In this document: positions 17,466 to 26,878 of the stretch, one piece after another
Numbering within the stretch: position 1 is the stretch's first letter
How the letters are laid out: each line of letters begins with the position of its first letter
Source: Mycobacterium sp.
GTDB lineage: Bacteria > Actinomycetota > Actinomycetes > Mycobacteriales > Mycobacteriaceae
Length of the DNA: 48,440 nucleotides
Assembly (NCBI RefSeq): GCF_019247615.1
Contig: NZ_JAFBAT010000112.1
Span: forward strand, 1-48,440
Reading direction: 5' to 3'
Notes under the pieces: model-generated
What the model was told of the DNA's origin: nothing
What the model saw: only the letters and a program-made list of their open reading frames with translations
The model's database searches: none
Translations under genes and position numbers: made by a program

Positions 17466-17906
17466 TCAGCCGTTGCTGTAGACGCGGGTGGGCGCCATCA
17501 ACACGACCGCACGCCGCTCTTTGGCCATCACGTGGTCGTACTCATCCCAGTTGTCGTGGGTGCCACCTGCGGCAGTGAACACCTCACGGAGCAAGAGCCG
17601 CAACCGATCATCCGTCAGCCAAGGCTGGGCGTCGTCCGGGCCGGCCAGCTCGGCGGTGCCCTCGACGGTGGCCCACTGCCACCCGTGGCGGAAGGTGACC
17701 GCCAGCTGCGGGCGTGCGCGCAGGTTGGCCAGTTTGACCTTGCCGTAGGTGGTGAAACCCAAGACCGGCTCGCCGGTCGCCGGGTGGGGCAACAGGCCCA
17801 CGTTGACCAGCGAAGCCTGCACCGTAGCGTCGGCGCGCACGGTGGAAACCACGGCCAGCCCGTTCTCCGGCGCGGCCAGGGCCACGGCGTCGTTCAATGT
17901 CGTCAT
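17466..17906 (-). CDS. PPOX-class F420-dependent protein
   Basis: A 146-aa split-barrel flavin/deazaflavin-binding protein of the pyridoxamine-5'-phosphate-oxidase-like group; the counterpart of Rv1875. Typical strands: GLAVVSTVRADATVQASLVNV, GFTTYGKVKLANLRARP and WQWATVEGTAEL. Many mycobacterial members bind F420 and reduce it or its substrates. It is 13 bases downstream of the EthD gene on the same strand. The substrate is unknown. Confidence 0.85.
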   Translation of the reverse strand: MTTLNDAVALAAPENGLAVVSTVRADATVQASLVNVGLLPHPATGEPVLGFTTYGKVKLANLRARPQLAVTFRHGWQWATVEGTAELAGPDDAQPWLTDDRLRLLLREVFTAAGGTHDNWDEYDHVMAKERRAVVLMAPTRVYSNG

Positions 17907-17919
17907 CTTGAAAAGTTCC

Positions 17920-18621
17920 TCACTCTATGAACGGCCTCGTGAAGACGTAACGGCTGGTCGGCACGGTGTCGATGTTTTCGTTGGCGCCGAACGCAGTGGT
18001 ACTGGCGACCATCTGGCTTATTCGGTTCTGCAGGTCCTCGTCGTCGACGGCACCGAAGAACGCCTTCAGATCGGTGATCGCCTCCGCGGGAAACAACTCC
18101 TCGACGATGCCCGCGATTCCCGGCGCGCCCGGAGTCAGTGTTCGTACCACCCAGTTCTGGGTGTAGCCGAAGGTGGACTGCGTCGCGATGGCCACGGGCG
18201 TATGGTCACGCTGCCACCTCGTCAGCCAGGTCGCCTGGTCAAGAGCCGCGGGGCGGCGTAGCAGTGCTATGTTGGCCAATCCCGTTGTACGGCAACCCGG
18301 TTCGGTCATCTGGGCGGGCAGCGGGACCGACTCGGTGACCAGGTACGCAGCGAGTTGATCGCATTCGTTCTCGAGCAGGTCGAGCGCGGCCGCCAGCTGC
18401 TCGCCGTAACACTGCTGGGTCCACAGGCTGACCACGGCGGCGACGGGCGGGTCCAGAGTCGTCAGCGTCATCAAGGAGTGGCGTACCGCGTCGTCGCGGA
18501 CATTGACCGACAACCCGGGCACACCCAGGTCCAACAGCGCCTCGGCGATCGGGCCTCGTTGCCGGGTGCACCAGTCCTCATGCGAGTCGGTGCGCATCAG
18601 CACCGCGATGACCTTCTCCAT
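17920..18621 (-). CDS. EthD-domain protein
   Basis: A 233-aa protein made of two ferredoxin-like halves. The C-terminal half holds the EthD-type pattern LTRWQRDHTPVAIATQSTFG near 130-150. EthD proteins are dimeric alpha/beta barrels found in catabolic gene sets, with unclear catalytic roles. It resembles Rv1874 by position before the Rv1875-like gene. It starts at ATG 18621, 27 bases after the oxyR stop, and could be cotranscribed with oxyR. Confidence 0.75.
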   Translation of the reverse strand: MEKVIAVLMRTDSHEDWCTRQRGPIAEALLDLGVPGLSVNVRDDAVRHSLMTLTTLDPPVAAVVSLWTQQCYGEQLAAALDLLENECDQLAAYLVTESVPLPAQMTEPGCRTTGLANIALLRRPAALDQATWLTRWQRDHTPVAIATQSTFGYTQNWVVRTLTPGAPGIAGIVEELFPAEAITDLKAFFGAVDDEDLQNRISQMVASTTAFGANENIDTVPTSRYVFTRPFIE

Positions 18622-18648
18622 AGCAGTGAACCTACCGTTGACCAGGCG

Positions 18649-19584
18649 CTATTTGACCGGGCGGACCTCGTGTTCCTGCCCGATCAGTTTTCCGATCACA
18701 GCGGCCAGCTCACGGTAGGGCTCGTCGCGGCCGCTCGATGAGCGGAACACCAGGCCGATCCGTCGTCCCGGGCGCGGGGCGGCAAACTGCGCCAGGCCGA
18801 GGCGGCTTCTGGCGGCCTCGACCGGAACCGCGCTCTGCGGAATCAGCGTGACCCCCAACCCCCCGGTCACGCACTGCACCGCGGTCGCCAGTGACGCCGC
18901 GCGGGTGTTGGCCAGTTCCGCGCGCACGCCCGCCTTATGGCAGACGTCGAGGGCCTGGTCGCGCAGGCAGTGGCCGTCGTCCAGCAACAGCAGCGGCAGC
19001 TCGGCCAACGCCGTCGCGGGTACCCGGCGTTTGCCGGACAGCGGATGCCCGGGTGGCAGTGCGAGCACGAAATCTTCGTCGTAAATCGGGACCGCGGTCA
19101 GCCCCGCCGCCTCGATGGGCAAGGCGACCAGCGCCGCATCCAGCGCCCCTTCGCGCAGTAGCGTCAGCAGCCGTTCGGTCTGGTCCTCGATCACTCGCAG
19201 GGTCAGCGACGGGAGCTCCCGGGATAGCCCGGCCAATAGGGCCGGCAGCACGTATGGCGCGACGGTGGGAATCAACCCCAGCCGCACGCCGGCGCGCAGC
19301 GGATCGGATGCCCCCGAGGCCGCGGCGGTGAATCGGTCGACCGCCTCGACGACGCGCAGGGCGTGCGGCAGTAGCTGCTTGCCCTCGGTGGTCAAAAAGA
19401 CTCGGCGCGTGGACCGCTCGACGAGCCTGGTGCCCAGGCCGGTCTCGAGGGCCGCGAGCGCCTGCGACAACGTGGACTGATTCACGCCGAGAGTTGTTGC
19501 GGCGCTGCTGAACTGCTGCTTTTCCGCCACCGCGACGAACGCGCGAAGTCCGGCGAGGGTGGGCTGATAATTCTTATCGGTCAT
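18649..19584 (-). CDS. oxyR: Peroxide-sensing LysR-family regulator OxyR
   Basis: An intact 311-aa OxyR. The N-terminal winged helix-turn-helix spans about 8-65 ([20 protein letters not shown]). The redox pair is Cys206/Cys215 ([14 protein letters not shown]), equivalent to E. coli Cys199/Cys208, and the C-terminal domain is complete. H2O2 would oxidise the pair and switch on ahpC-ahpD, which diverge from it. In M. tuberculosis this gene is broken by several lesions, so an intact copy sets this species apart. The ATG at 19584 is confirmed by the protein start MTDKNYQPT known from relatives; a -10 hexamer seven bases upstream suggests a leaderless mRNA. Confidence 0.95.
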   Translation of the reverse strand: MTDKNYQPTLAGLRAFVAVAEKQQFSSAATTLGVNQSTLSQALAALETGLGTRLVERSTRRVFLTTEGKQLLPHALRVVEAVDRFTAAASGASDPLRAGVRLGLIPTVAPYVLPALLAGLSRELPSLTLRVIEDQTERLLTLLREGALDAALVALPIEAAGLTAVPIYDEDFVLALPPGHPLSGKRRVPATALAELPLLLLDDGHCLRDQALDVCHKAGVRAELANTRAASLATAVQCVTGGLGVTLIPQSAVPVEAARSRLGLAQFAAPRPGRRIGLVFRSSSGRDEPYRELAAVIGKLIGQEHEVRPVK

Positions 19585-19592
19585 GCCTATAA
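19574..19592. promoter_or_regulatory. OxyR operator
   Basis: TTATCGG, TCATG, CCTATAA: an imperfect palindrome (6 of 7 paired) that overlaps the oxyR start codon. It matches the TTATC-type OxyR site described in the M. leprae and M. avium oxyR-ahpC regions. Binding here can repress oxyR and activate ahpC. Confidence 0.65.
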
Positions 19593-19599
19593 CTATAGT
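19592..19599. promoter_or_regulatory. Overlapping divergent -10 elements
   Basis: The palindrome ACTATAGT gives a TATAGT hexamer on each strand: 19594-19599 for ahpC and 19597-19592 for oxyR. The oxyR ATG lies seven bases beyond its hexamer. The adjacent 12-bp palindrome GTGATATATCAC (19600-19611) may form part of the regulator site. Confidence 0.5.
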
Positions 19600-19687
19600 G
19601 TGATATATCACTTTTACTTCAGAACGACTTCGCGGCATCATGGAGGACGAACAGCTAATCTTGATTAGATCCAGATAAGGAGACGGT

Positions 19688-20275
19688 ATGTCCCTGCTTA
19701 CCATCGGCGATCAGTTCCCCGCCTACGAGTTGACCGCTCTGATCGGCGGCGACCTGTCGAAGGTCGACGCGAAGGAGCCCGGCGACTACTTCACCACCAT
19801 CACCAGCGAGGACCACCCCGGTATGTGGCGCGTGGTGTTTTTCTGGCCGAAGGACTTCACATTCGTCTGCCCAACCGAGATCGCGGCATTCGGCAAGCTG
19901 AATGACGAGTTCGCCGACCGCGACACGCAGGTCCTGGGCGTCTCGATCGACAGCGAGTTCGTGCACTTCCAGTGGCGCGCGCAGCATGAAGACCTCAAGA
20001 AGCTGCCGTTCCCGATGCTTTCGGACATCAAGCGGGAGCTCTCGTTGGCCACCGGCGTGCTCAACGACGAGGGCGTCGCGGACCGCGTGACCTTCATCGT
20101 GGACCCGAACAACGAGATTCAGTTTGTGTCCGCGACCGCCGGATCCGTGGGGCGTAACGTCGATGAGGTGCTGCGGGTACTGGACGCGTTGCAGTCCGAC
20201 GAGTTGTGCGCGTGCAACTGGCGCAAGGGCGACCCGACGCTGGACGCCGGCGAACTGCTCAAGGCTTCGGCGTAG
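19688..20275 (+). CDS. ahpC: Alkyl hydroperoxide reductase AhpC
   Basis: A 2-Cys peroxiredoxin (195 aa) that reduces H2O2, organic peroxides and peroxynitrite in the cytosol. The peroxidatic Cys61 is in FVCPTEI; Cys174 and Cys176 lie in the ELCACNW tail, as in M. tuberculosis AhpC. AAGGAG precedes the ATG. It is followed 14 bases later by ahpD, its reductant adaptor. The divergent OxyR and the shared control region point to peroxide induction. Confidence 0.97.
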   Translation: MSLLTIGDQFPAYELTALIGGDLSKVDAKEPGDYFTTITSEDHPGMWRVVFFWPKDFTFVCPTEIAAFGKLNDEFADRDTQVLGVSIDSEFVHFQWRAQHEDLKKLPFPMLSDIKRELSLATGVLNDEGVADRVTFIVDPNNEIQFVSATAGSVGRNVDEVLRVLDALQSDELCACNWRKGDPTLDAGELLKASA

Positions 20276-20289
20276 GTCAGGAGGGCGAC

Positions 20290-20826
20290 ATGAGCGTCGA
20301 AAACCTCAAAGATGCGCTGCCCGAATACGCCAAGGACCTGAAGCTCAACCTAGGATCGATCACGCGCGGCACCGAGCTGAGCGCGGAGCAGCTCTGGGGC
20401 ACCCTGCTGGCGAGTGCCGCCGCAACGCGAAACACGCGGGTGCTGGCCGAGATTGGCGCGGAAGCGGCCGAAAAACTGTCCGCCGAGGCATACCAGGCGG
20501 CACTGGGAGCCGCGTCGATCATGGCCATGAACAACGTGTTCTACCGTGGCCGGGGTTTCCTCGAGGGTAAGTACGACGATCTGCGGGCGGGATTGCGGAT
20601 GAACATCATCGCCAATCCCGGTGTGGAGAAGGCGAACTTCGAGCTGTGGTGCTTCGCGGTGTCTGCCATCAATGGGTGCCCGGACTGCGTGGCCGCCCAC
20701 GAGCGCACGCTCCGCGAAGCCGGTACCAGTCGCGAGACCATCCAGGAGGCGTTGAAGGCCGCCGCGATCGTATCCGGCGTGGCGCAGGCGCTCACCGCCT
20801 CGCAGACGCCGGCCACCGTCGGCTGA
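20290..20826 (+). CDS. ahpD: Alkylhydroperoxidase AhpD
   Basis: A 178-aa thioredoxin-like adaptor that links AhpC to dihydrolipoamide succinyltransferase and dihydrolipoamide dehydrogenase. The active site GCPDCVAAH holds Cys130 and Cys133 with Glu118 and His137, the same numbering as the M. tuberculosis protein. ATG 20290 is preceded by AGGAGGG. The next gene starts three bases after its stop. Confidence 0.96.
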   Translation: MSVENLKDALPEYAKDLKLNLGSITRGTELSAEQLWGTLLASAAATRNTRVLAEIGAEAAEKLSAEAYQAALGAASIMAMNNVFYRGRGFLEGKYDDLRAGLRMNIIANPGVEKANFELWCFAVSAINGCPDCVAAHERTLREAGTSRETIQEALKAAAIVSGVAQALTASQTPATVG

Positions 20827-20829
20827 CAC

Positions 20830-22104
20830 GTGACCGCGTCCTGGGTGGAACATGCCATTTGGTGGCAGGTTTATCCCCTGGGCTTTGTCGGGGCGTTTCC
20901 AGCGGATCGGCCGCCGCAGCCGGGCGAACACCGGCTGCGCCGGCTCGTCGACTGGTTCGACCACGCCATCGCGCTCGGGGCCTCGGGGATCGCGCTGGGA
21001 CCGATCTTCGCCTCCCGCACACACGGTTACGACACCACCGATCACTACCGCATCGATCCGCGGCTCGGCGACGACGCCGACTTCGACCACCTCCTCGCGG
21101 AGGCCCGTCGCCGCGGGCTGCGCGTTCTGCTAGACGGCGTCTTCAATCACGTCGGCCTCGACTTCCCCCGTTACCGGGAGGCCGCGCCCGGCTGGTTCAC
21201 CGGAGACACCTTCGAGGGACACTCGGAACTCGTCACGCTCAACCACGACAACCCCGAGGTCATCGACTACACCGTCGACGTTATGACCCACTGGTTGGGC
21301 CGAGGCGCGGACGGCTGGCGCCTGGACGCCGCATACATTGTGCCGGAACACTTTTGGGCCACGACCCTGCCGAGGGTCCGCGAGCAGTTTCCGGATGCCT
21401 GGTTCGTGGGCGAGCTCATCCACGGCGACTATGCCGGGGTGGTCGAGGCGGCCACCTTCGATTCGGCCACCCAGTACGAGTTGTGGAAGGCGATCTGGAG
21501 CAGCCTGAACGACGGCAACTTCTTCGAGCTGGACTGGGCGATGCAGCGGCACAACGATTTTCTGCGAAGCTTCGTCCCGCTGACGTTCATCGGCAATCAC
21601 GACGTCACCCGCATCGCGAGCAAGCTCGAACGCCCCGAGCACGTGGCCCACGCCCTGGTCCTCCTGCTGACCGTCGGCGGCGTGCCCAGCGTGTATGCGG
21701 GTGACGAACTCGGATTCCGCGGCATCAAGGAGGAACGGTACGGCGGCGACGACGCGGTGCGCCCCGAGTTCACCTCTCCCCCAATGGAATTGGATCCCTT
21801 CGGCGCCCGAATGTGGGCACTACACCAGTACCTGGTTGGGCTACGGCGCCGGCACTCCTGGCTGCACGCGGCGACGACCACCGCCAAGCGGCTGGACAAC
21901 CGGCACTACGTCTACGAGACCCGCCGCGGCGACGACGCGCTGCTGGTCGCCCTCAACATCGACGACCAGCCCCTGCGCCTCGCGCTGCCGGAACTGGGCG
22001 CCGCGCGCGCCGAGGTGGTCGGCGGATCGGCTGCCCCGCCCCGGGAGGTGGTGGACGCGCTGGTCGTCGAACCGCACGGCTGGCGGATCCTCAGTCCCGC
22101 CTAG
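20830..22104 (+). CDS. GH13 alpha-amylase family glycosidase
   Basis: A 424-aa enzyme acting on alpha-glucosidic bonds. The four GH13 motifs are intact: DGVFNHV (102-108), GWRLDAAY with nucleophile Asp166, FVGELIHG with acid/base Glu195, and FIGNHD with Asp258. It has no signal peptide, so it is cytoplasmic, and it lacks the large accessory domains of GlgE or trehalose synthase. Its length and VYPLGFVGAFP opening resemble small actinobacterial maltodextrin or maltogenic hydrolases. GTG 20830 lies three bases after ahpD, so it is probably cotranscribed with the peroxide genes. Its last 14 bases overlap the convergent DUF1810 gene. Confidence 0.88.
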   Translation: MTASWVEHAIWWQVYPLGFVGAFPADRPPQPGEHRLRRLVDWFDHAIALGASGIALGPIFASRTHGYDTTDHYRIDPRLGDDADFDHLLAEARRRGLRVLLDGVFNHVGLDFPRYREAAPGWFTGDTFEGHSELVTLNHDNPEVIDYTVDVMTHWLGRGADGWRLDAAYIVPEHFWATTLPRVREQFPDAWFVGELIHGDYAGVVEAATFDSATQYELWKAIWSSLNDGNFFELDWAMQRHNDFLRSFVPLTFIGNHDVTRIASKLERPEHVAHALVLLLTVGGVPSVYAGDELGFRGIKEERYGGDDAVRPEFTSPPMELDPFGARMWALHQYLVGLRRRHSWLHAATTTAKRLDNRHYVYETRRGDDALLVALNIDDQPLRLALPELGAARAEVVGGSAAPPREVVDALVVEPHGWRILSPA

Positions 22105-22531
22105 CGAGTCGCGCCGCTGTCACCGGGTCCTCCTCGCCGCCGTAGTACGTGTCCAGCAGCGCAACGAAGTCGGCGTTGTCCTCGGCGGCGCGGGCGAACA
22201 GCGTCATCGATGAGCGCAGCTTAAGGTCGTCGGGCGACCCGAAAATCTGCTTGGCGGAACGGCCCTGGACCTCGTTGACCAGCCGGGTGCACTCGCGCAG
22301 GCGCGGCCCGAGGAGGTCGTGCCGCAGGTACGCGCGGGCCTCGTCGACCGAGGCGATGCCATAGCGGTCCGCCATCGGGCTGCTGCCCAGTCCCCGCAGC
22401 TGCGGGAAGACGAACCACATCCAGTGGCTGCGTTTCCGTCCTGCACGCAGCTCGTCGACCACATCGTCATAGACCCGGTCCTGCGCATCCACGAAGCGCT
22501 TCAGGTCGAAGGGGTCACTCGCCGGCGGCAT
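22091..22531 (-). CDS. DUF1810 family protein
   Basis: A 146-aa protein (counterpart of Rv1873, similar length). Typical DUF1810 features are [21 protein letters not shown], the W-rich [14 protein letters not shown] and a helical C-terminal half ([15 protein letters not shown]). The fold is known, but the function is not. ATG 22531 was chosen from the family start. It diverges from lldD2 with only 18 bases between start codons and converges on the GH13 gene with a 14-base overlap. Confidence 0.85.
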   Translation of the reverse strand: MPPASDPFDLKRFVDAQDRVYDDVVDELRAGRKRSHWMWFVFPQLRGLGSSPMADRYGIASVDEARAYLRHDLLGPRLRECTRLVNEVQGRSAKQIFGSPDDLKLRSSMTLFARAAEDNADFVALLDTYYGGEEDPVTAARLARRD

Positions 22532-22549
22532 GTGACTACGGTTGCACAC

Positions 22550-23794
22550 GTGGCGGTCAATCGGCGAGTGCCCAAAGTGCGCGACCTGGCGCCGCTCATC
22601 CAGTTCAAACGACCCCGGCTCAACGCGACGCGGCGCCGCCTCGACGGCGCCTTCACCATCGAGGACCTGCGACGCATCGCCAAGCGACGCACGCCCAGGG
22701 CGGCGTTCGACTACGCCGACGGCGCCGCCGAGGACGAGATTTCCCTCGGGCGGGCGCGACAAGCATTCCGGGACATCGAGTTTCACCCGGCGATCCTGCG
22801 CGACGTCACCAACGTGACCGCCGGATGGGACGTGCTGGGCCAACCCGTCGTGCTGCCGTTCGGCATCGCGCCCACCGGATTCACCAGATTGATGCACACC
22901 GAGGGTGAGATCGCCGGCGCGCGGGCGGCCGCCGGGGCCGGTATCCCGTTCTCGCTGTCCACGCTGGGCACCACCGCCATCGAAGACCTGGTGACCGCTG
23001 TTCCGCAGGGCCGCAAATGGTTTCAGCTGTACATGTGGCGTGACCGGGAACGCTCGATGGCCCTGGTGCAGCGCGCGGCTGACGCCGGGTTCGATACGCT
23101 GCTGGCCACCGTCGACGTTCCGGCCGCCGGCGCGCGGCTGCGCGACAACCGCAACGGCATGACGATTCCGCCGACGCTGACCCTGCGGACCGTGCTCGAC
23201 GCGGTTCCGCACCCCAAGTGGTGGTTCGACCTGTTGACCACCGAGCCGCTGGCATTCGCGTCGCTGGACCGCTGGCCGGGCACCGTCGGCGAGTACCTGA
23301 GCACGATGTTCGACCCAAGCCTCACCTTCGACGACCTGGAGTGGATCAAGGCGCAGTGGCCGGGGAAACTCGTGGTCAAGGGAATTCAGACGCTCGACGA
23401 TGCGCGGGCCGTCGTCGAGCGCGGCGTCGACGGCATCGTGCTGTCCAACCACGGCGGGCGCCAACTGGACCGGGCCCCCGTGCCATTCCACCTGCTGCCG
23501 GTGGTCGCGCGCGAGCTGGGTCGGCACACCGAGATCCTGGTGGACACCGGGATCATGTCGGGCGCCGACATCGTCGCGGCGATCGCGCTGGGCGCGCGCT
23601 GCACGCTGGTCGGGCGGGCATACCTGTACGGGCTGATGGCCGGTGGCGAGCCGGGCGTCGCCCGCGCGATCCAGATCCTGCAGGAGGGGCTCATCCGCAC
23701 GATGCGGCTACTGGGTGTCACCTGCCTCGAGGAGCTTTCGCCCAAGCATGTGACGCAGCTGCGCCGGCTCGGGCCGATTTCGCCGGACGCGTAA
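22550..23794 (+). CDS. lldD2: L-lactate dehydrogenase (quinone/cytochrome) LldD2
   Basis: An FMN enzyme that oxidises L-lactate to pyruvate and feeds electrons to the respiratory chain; it lets mycobacteria grow on lactate. It is 414 aa, the same as M. tuberculosis LldD2, and close in sequence. FMN and substrate motifs are visible: [34 protein letters not shown], and [12 protein letters not shown] with the catalytic His. GTG 22550 matches the known start (MAVNRRVP). Its promoter must lie inside the divergent DUF1810 gene or in the 18-base gap. Confidence 0.95.
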   Translation: MAVNRRVPKVRDLAPLIQFKRPRLNATRRRLDGAFTIEDLRRIAKRRTPRAAFDYADGAAEDEISLGRARQAFRDIEFHPAILRDVTNVTAGWDVLGQPVVLPFGIAPTGFTRLMHTEGEIAGARAAAGAGIPFSLSTLGTTAIEDLVTAVPQGRKWFQLYMWRDRERSMALVQRAADAGFDTLLATVDVPAAGARLRDNRNGMTIPPTLTLRTVLDAVPHPKWWFDLLTTEPLAFASLDRWPGTVGEYLSTMFDPSLTFDDLEWIKAQWPGKLVVKGIQTLDDARAVVERGVDGIVLSNHGGRQLDRAPVPFHLLPVVARELGRHTEILVDTGIMSGADIVAAIALGARCTLVGRAYLYGLMAGGEPGVARAIQILQEGLIRTMRLLGVTCLEELSPKHVTQLRRLGPISPDA

Positions 23795-23844
23795 CGCCCG
23801 CGTGACGGCCGCGCCGGCCGGGAACAAACCGGCGCCGGGCTGGG

Positions 23845-23862
23845 TTGAGCGCATCAGACTCA
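23845..23862. promoter_or_regulatory. HAIR-like HspR operator upstream of lon
   Basis: TTGAG, 8 bases, ACTCA: the core of the HAIR element (CTTGAGT-N7-ACTCAAG) with correct spacing, 16 bases before the lon ATG. HspR represses chaperone and protease genes through this element, and lon is an HspR target in Streptomyces. Confidence 0.6.
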
Positions 23863-23878
23863 GTTTGTGGAGGATTTG

Positions 23879-26212
23879 ATGGCTGAAGCCAAATCGGTGC
23901 CGGTGCTGTTTGTCACCGACACCATCGTGTTGCCGGGAATGGTTGTGCCGATCGCGCTCGACGACGCTGCGCGGGCGGCGATCGATGCCGCGCAGGCCAG
24001 CGAGTCAGGGCAGCTGCTGATCGCGCCCCGGCTGGACGACAGGTACCCGACCCACGGTGTGATAGCGAAGATCCTGCAGGTGGGACGGATCGCGGGCGGT
24101 GGCGTCGCCGCCGTCGTGCGCGGCGAGCGCAGGGCGCAGATCGGTGCCGGCGCCTCCGGGCCCGGCGCGGCGCTATGGGTCGAAGTGACCGAGGTTGCCG
24201 GGGCCGAGATGACGGACGAAATCAAGGCGGTGACGGCCGAGTACCGGAAGCTGCTGCTGGCCATGCTGCAGCGGCGCGAGGCCTGGGAGATCGTCGACTA
24301 CGTCAACCGGCTGATCGACCCGTCGGCGCTGGCCGACACTTCCGGGTACGCGTCGTACCTGTCCAACGAGCAGAAGCGGCAACTGGTCGAGACCGAGGAT
24401 GTGGGTGAGCGGCTCCGTTTGCTCATCGACTGGACCAGCGCGCACCTCGCGGAGGTCGAGGTCAACGACAAGATCGCCGAGGACGTGCGCGAGGGCATGG
24501 AGAAGACCCAGAAGGAGTTTTTGCTGCGCCAGCAACTGGCGGCCATCCGCAAGGAGTTGGGCGAGGGCGAGCCGGACGGGTCTGATGACTATCGCGCTCG
24601 CGTCGAGGCTGCCGACCTGCCCGAAAAGGTGCGGGACGCCGCGCTGCGCGAGGTCGGCAAGCTGGAACGGGCCAGCGACCAGAGCCCGGAGAGCGGCTGG
24701 ATCCGCACCTGGCTCGACACCGTGCTCGACCTGCCGTGGAACGTGCGGACCGAGGACTCGACCGACCTGACGGCCGCGCGGCAGATCCTGGACGCCGACC
24801 ACCACGGGTTGGCCGACGTCAAGGATCGCATCGTGGAATACCTGGCCGTGCGTACCCGCCGCGCGCAGCGCGGGTTGCAGGTCGTCGGGGGCCGCGGATC
24901 CGGTGCGGTGATGGTGCTGGCCGGTCCGCCGGGCGTGGGCAAAACGTCGTTGGGCGAAAGCGTGGCCCGGGCTTTGGGCCGCAGGTTTGTGCGCGTCGCC
25001 CTGGGCGGTGTGCGCGACGAGGCCGAGATCCGCGGGCACCGGCGCACCTACGTGGGCGCGCTGCCGGGCCGGATCGTGCGCGCGATCGGCGAGGCGGGAT
25101 CGATGAATCCCGTTGTGCTGCTTGACGAAATCGACAAGGTCGGTTCCGACTATCGCGGCGACCCGAGCGCGGCGCTGCTCGAGGTCCTCGACCCGGCGCA
25201 GAACCACACCTTCCGCGACCACTACCTGGACCTGGACCTTGACTTATCCGATGTGGTGTTCCTGGCCACCGCCAACGTGATCGAAAACATCCCGTCGGCG
25301 CTGTTGGACCGCATGGAGCTGGTGACGATCGACGGCTACACCGAGGACGACAAGGTCGCCATCGCTCGCGACTACCTGCTGCCCCGGCAGCGCGAGCGGG
25401 CGGCGCTGACCAAGGACGAGGTCACCGTCACCGACGCCGCGCTGCGCAAGATCGCAGCCGACTACACCCGTGAGCCCGGCGTGCGCCAGTTCGAGCGGCT
25501 ACTGGCCAAGGCGCTGCGCAAGGTGACCATGAAGCTGGCGGAGAATCCCGAGCCGATCACCATCGACGAGCCGGATCTGGTTGCCTACCTGGGCCGGCCG
25601 CGATTCACGCCGGAGTCGGCCGAACGCACTGCGGTGCCGGGCGTGGCGACCGGACTGGCCGTCACCGGCCTGGGCGGCGATGTGCTCTACGTCGAGGCCG
25701 GGGCCACCGAAGGCGAGCCGGGGTTGCAGCTGACCGGCCAGTTGGGTGACGTCATGAAGGAATCGGCGCAGATCGCGCTCTCCTACGTGCGCTCACACGC
25801 TTCGGAGTTGGGTGTCGACCCGAAAGCGCTCGACCGGCGCATCCACGTGCACGTGCCCGCCGGCGCGGTGCCCAAGGACGGTCCGTCGGCCGGTGTCACG
25901 ATGGTGACCGCGCTGGTGTCGATGGCCACCGGGCGCCGGGTCCGCTCCGACGTCGGCATGACCGGCGAGGTCACGCTGAACGGCCGGGTGCTGCCCATCG
26001 GCGGGGTGAAGCAGAAGCTGCTGGCCGCCCAACGTGCCGGTCTGTCAACGGTTTTCATCCCACAGCGCAACGAGCCGGATCTGCACCCGGAGCATGGAGG
26101 GGTGCCCGCCGAGGTGCTCGAGGCACTGGACGTGCGGCCGATGACCGACGTCGCGGAGATCGTCGCGCAAGCGCTGGAACCGGCGGCGCCGACGGCGATG
26201 GCCGCGGCCTGA
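23879..26212 (+). CDS. lon: ATP-dependent protease Lon
   Basis: A hexameric AAA+ serine protease (777 aa) that degrades misfolded and regulatory proteins. The N-terminal substrate domain spans about 1-190. Walker A is GPPGVGKT at 349-356 and Walker B is VVLLDEIDKV. The catalytic dyad is Ser670 (KDGPSAG) and Lys711 (GGVKQKLL). ATG 23879 follows GGAGG by five bases; a GTG 12 bases upstream is less likely. M. tuberculosis lacks lon, while M. smegmatis and M. avium have it. A HAIR-like element upstream suggests heat-shock control. Confidence 0.96.
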   Translation: MAEAKSVPVLFVTDTIVLPGMVVPIALDDAARAAIDAAQASESGQLLIAPRLDDRYPTHGVIAKILQVGRIAGGGVAAVVRGERRAQIGAGASGPGAALWVEVTEVAGAEMTDEIKAVTAEYRKLLLAMLQRREAWEIVDYVNRLIDPSALADTSGYASYLSNEQKRQLVETEDVGERLRLLIDWTSAHLAEVEVNDKIAEDVREGMEKTQKEFLLRQQLAAIRKELGEGEPDGSDDYRARVEAADLPEKVRDAALREVGKLERASDQSPESGWIRTWLDTVLDLPWNVRTEDSTDLTAARQILDADHHGLADVKDRIVEYLAVRTRRAQRGLQVVGGRGSGAVMVLAGPPGVGKTSLGESVARALGRRFVRVALGGVRDEAEIRGHRRTYVGALPGRIVRAIGEAGSMNPVVLLDEIDKVGSDYRGDPSAALLEVLDPAQNHTFRDHYLDLDLDLSDVVFLATANVIENIPSALLDRMELVTIDGYTEDDKVAIARDYLLPRQRERAALTKDEVTVTDAALRKIAADYTREPGVRQFERLLAKALRKVTMKLAENPEPITIDEPDLVAYLGRPRFTPESAERTAVPGVATGLAVTGLGGDVLYVEAGATEGEPGLQLTGQLGDVMKESAQIALSYVRSHASELGVDPKALDRRIHVHVPAGAVPKDGPSAGVTMVTALVSMATGRRVRSDVGMTGEVTLNGRVLPIGGVKQKLLAAQRAGLSTVFIPQRNEPDLHPEHGGVPAEVLEALDVRPMTDVAEIVAQALEPAAPTAMAAA

Positions 26213-26448
26213 CGACGACCTCGCGGGCAGAACGAGACAGCCGCCGCCAGCGTGCGGCGGCTGGGCAGCTGCCGTGGCTCAACAGTGCGGTCGTGCGGGT
26301 GATGCGACCTGCTGACCATTCGAGTGGATTTGGACTGACATCGGCGGCGATTAGTCGCCGAACCTGTAGATCCGCAGGAGAAGCACGAGTAAGGGCCTGC
26401 AAAATTACAGGCTGGGCGCCTGGGCATCGCTGACGCTAAGGTCGGCCA
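26213..26448. other. Intergenic stretch after lon
   Basis: 236 bases with no supported gene. Near its end TAAGGT (26437-26442) lies six bases before the next ATG and could be a -10 element for a leaderless transcript. No clear terminator hairpin with a T run follows lon. Confidence 0.4.
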
Positions 26449-26781
26449 ATGGCCTACGACGAACATCTGGCCAACCGGATCCGCGAACTGCTCGGCTCCG
26501 AACGTGGTGTCGAGGAAAAGCGCATGTTCGGCGGCCTGGCGTTCCTGGTCAACGGCAACATGTCCGTGGCGGCCAGCGGCCAGGGCGGCCTGTTGGTGCG
26601 GGTGCCGCCGGGCGACACCGACAAGCTGCTGCGGCGGGCCCACATCAGCCCGATGGTGATGGCCGGCCGGGAAGCGCGCGGCTGGTTACGCGTCGATGCC
26701 GAGGGTGTGAAAACCAAACGGCAGCTGCAGGATTGGGTCGCACGGGGCGTGGGCTACGCCCGGGGCTTGCCGCCCAAATGA
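26449..26781 (+). CDS. TfoX N-terminal domain protein
   Basis: A 110-aa stand-alone TfoX-N domain: MAYDEHLANRIRELL, then EEKRMFGGLAFLVNGNM and GGLLVRVPPGD. In gamma-proteobacteria TfoX controls competence, but actinobacterial single-domain versions have no assigned role. There is no TfoX-C half and no DNA-binding motif I can see. A possible -10 hexamer (TAAGGT) six bases before the ATG hints at a leaderless mRNA. The DUF72 gene follows 97 bases later. Confidence 0.85.
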   Translation: MAYDEHLANRIRELLGSERGVEEKRMFGGLAFLVNGNMSVAASGQGGLLVRVPPGDTDKLLRRAHISPMVMAGREARGWLRVDAEGVKTKRQLQDWVARGVGYARGLPPK

Positions 26782-26878
26782 CCGGTCCGGTTTGCTGGAG
26801 AGCGCTGCGGGTACGTGATGCGGACACCGCCGCGGCTGGACGACCGGATGCGTCAGCAGGTGGCAGGTTGAGGCGGCG

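Noticed and set aside
22532..23527. Long minus-strand extension of the DUF1810 reading frame into lldD2
   Set aside because: The extension is antisense to lldD2, and the family start at 22531 gives the normal length.
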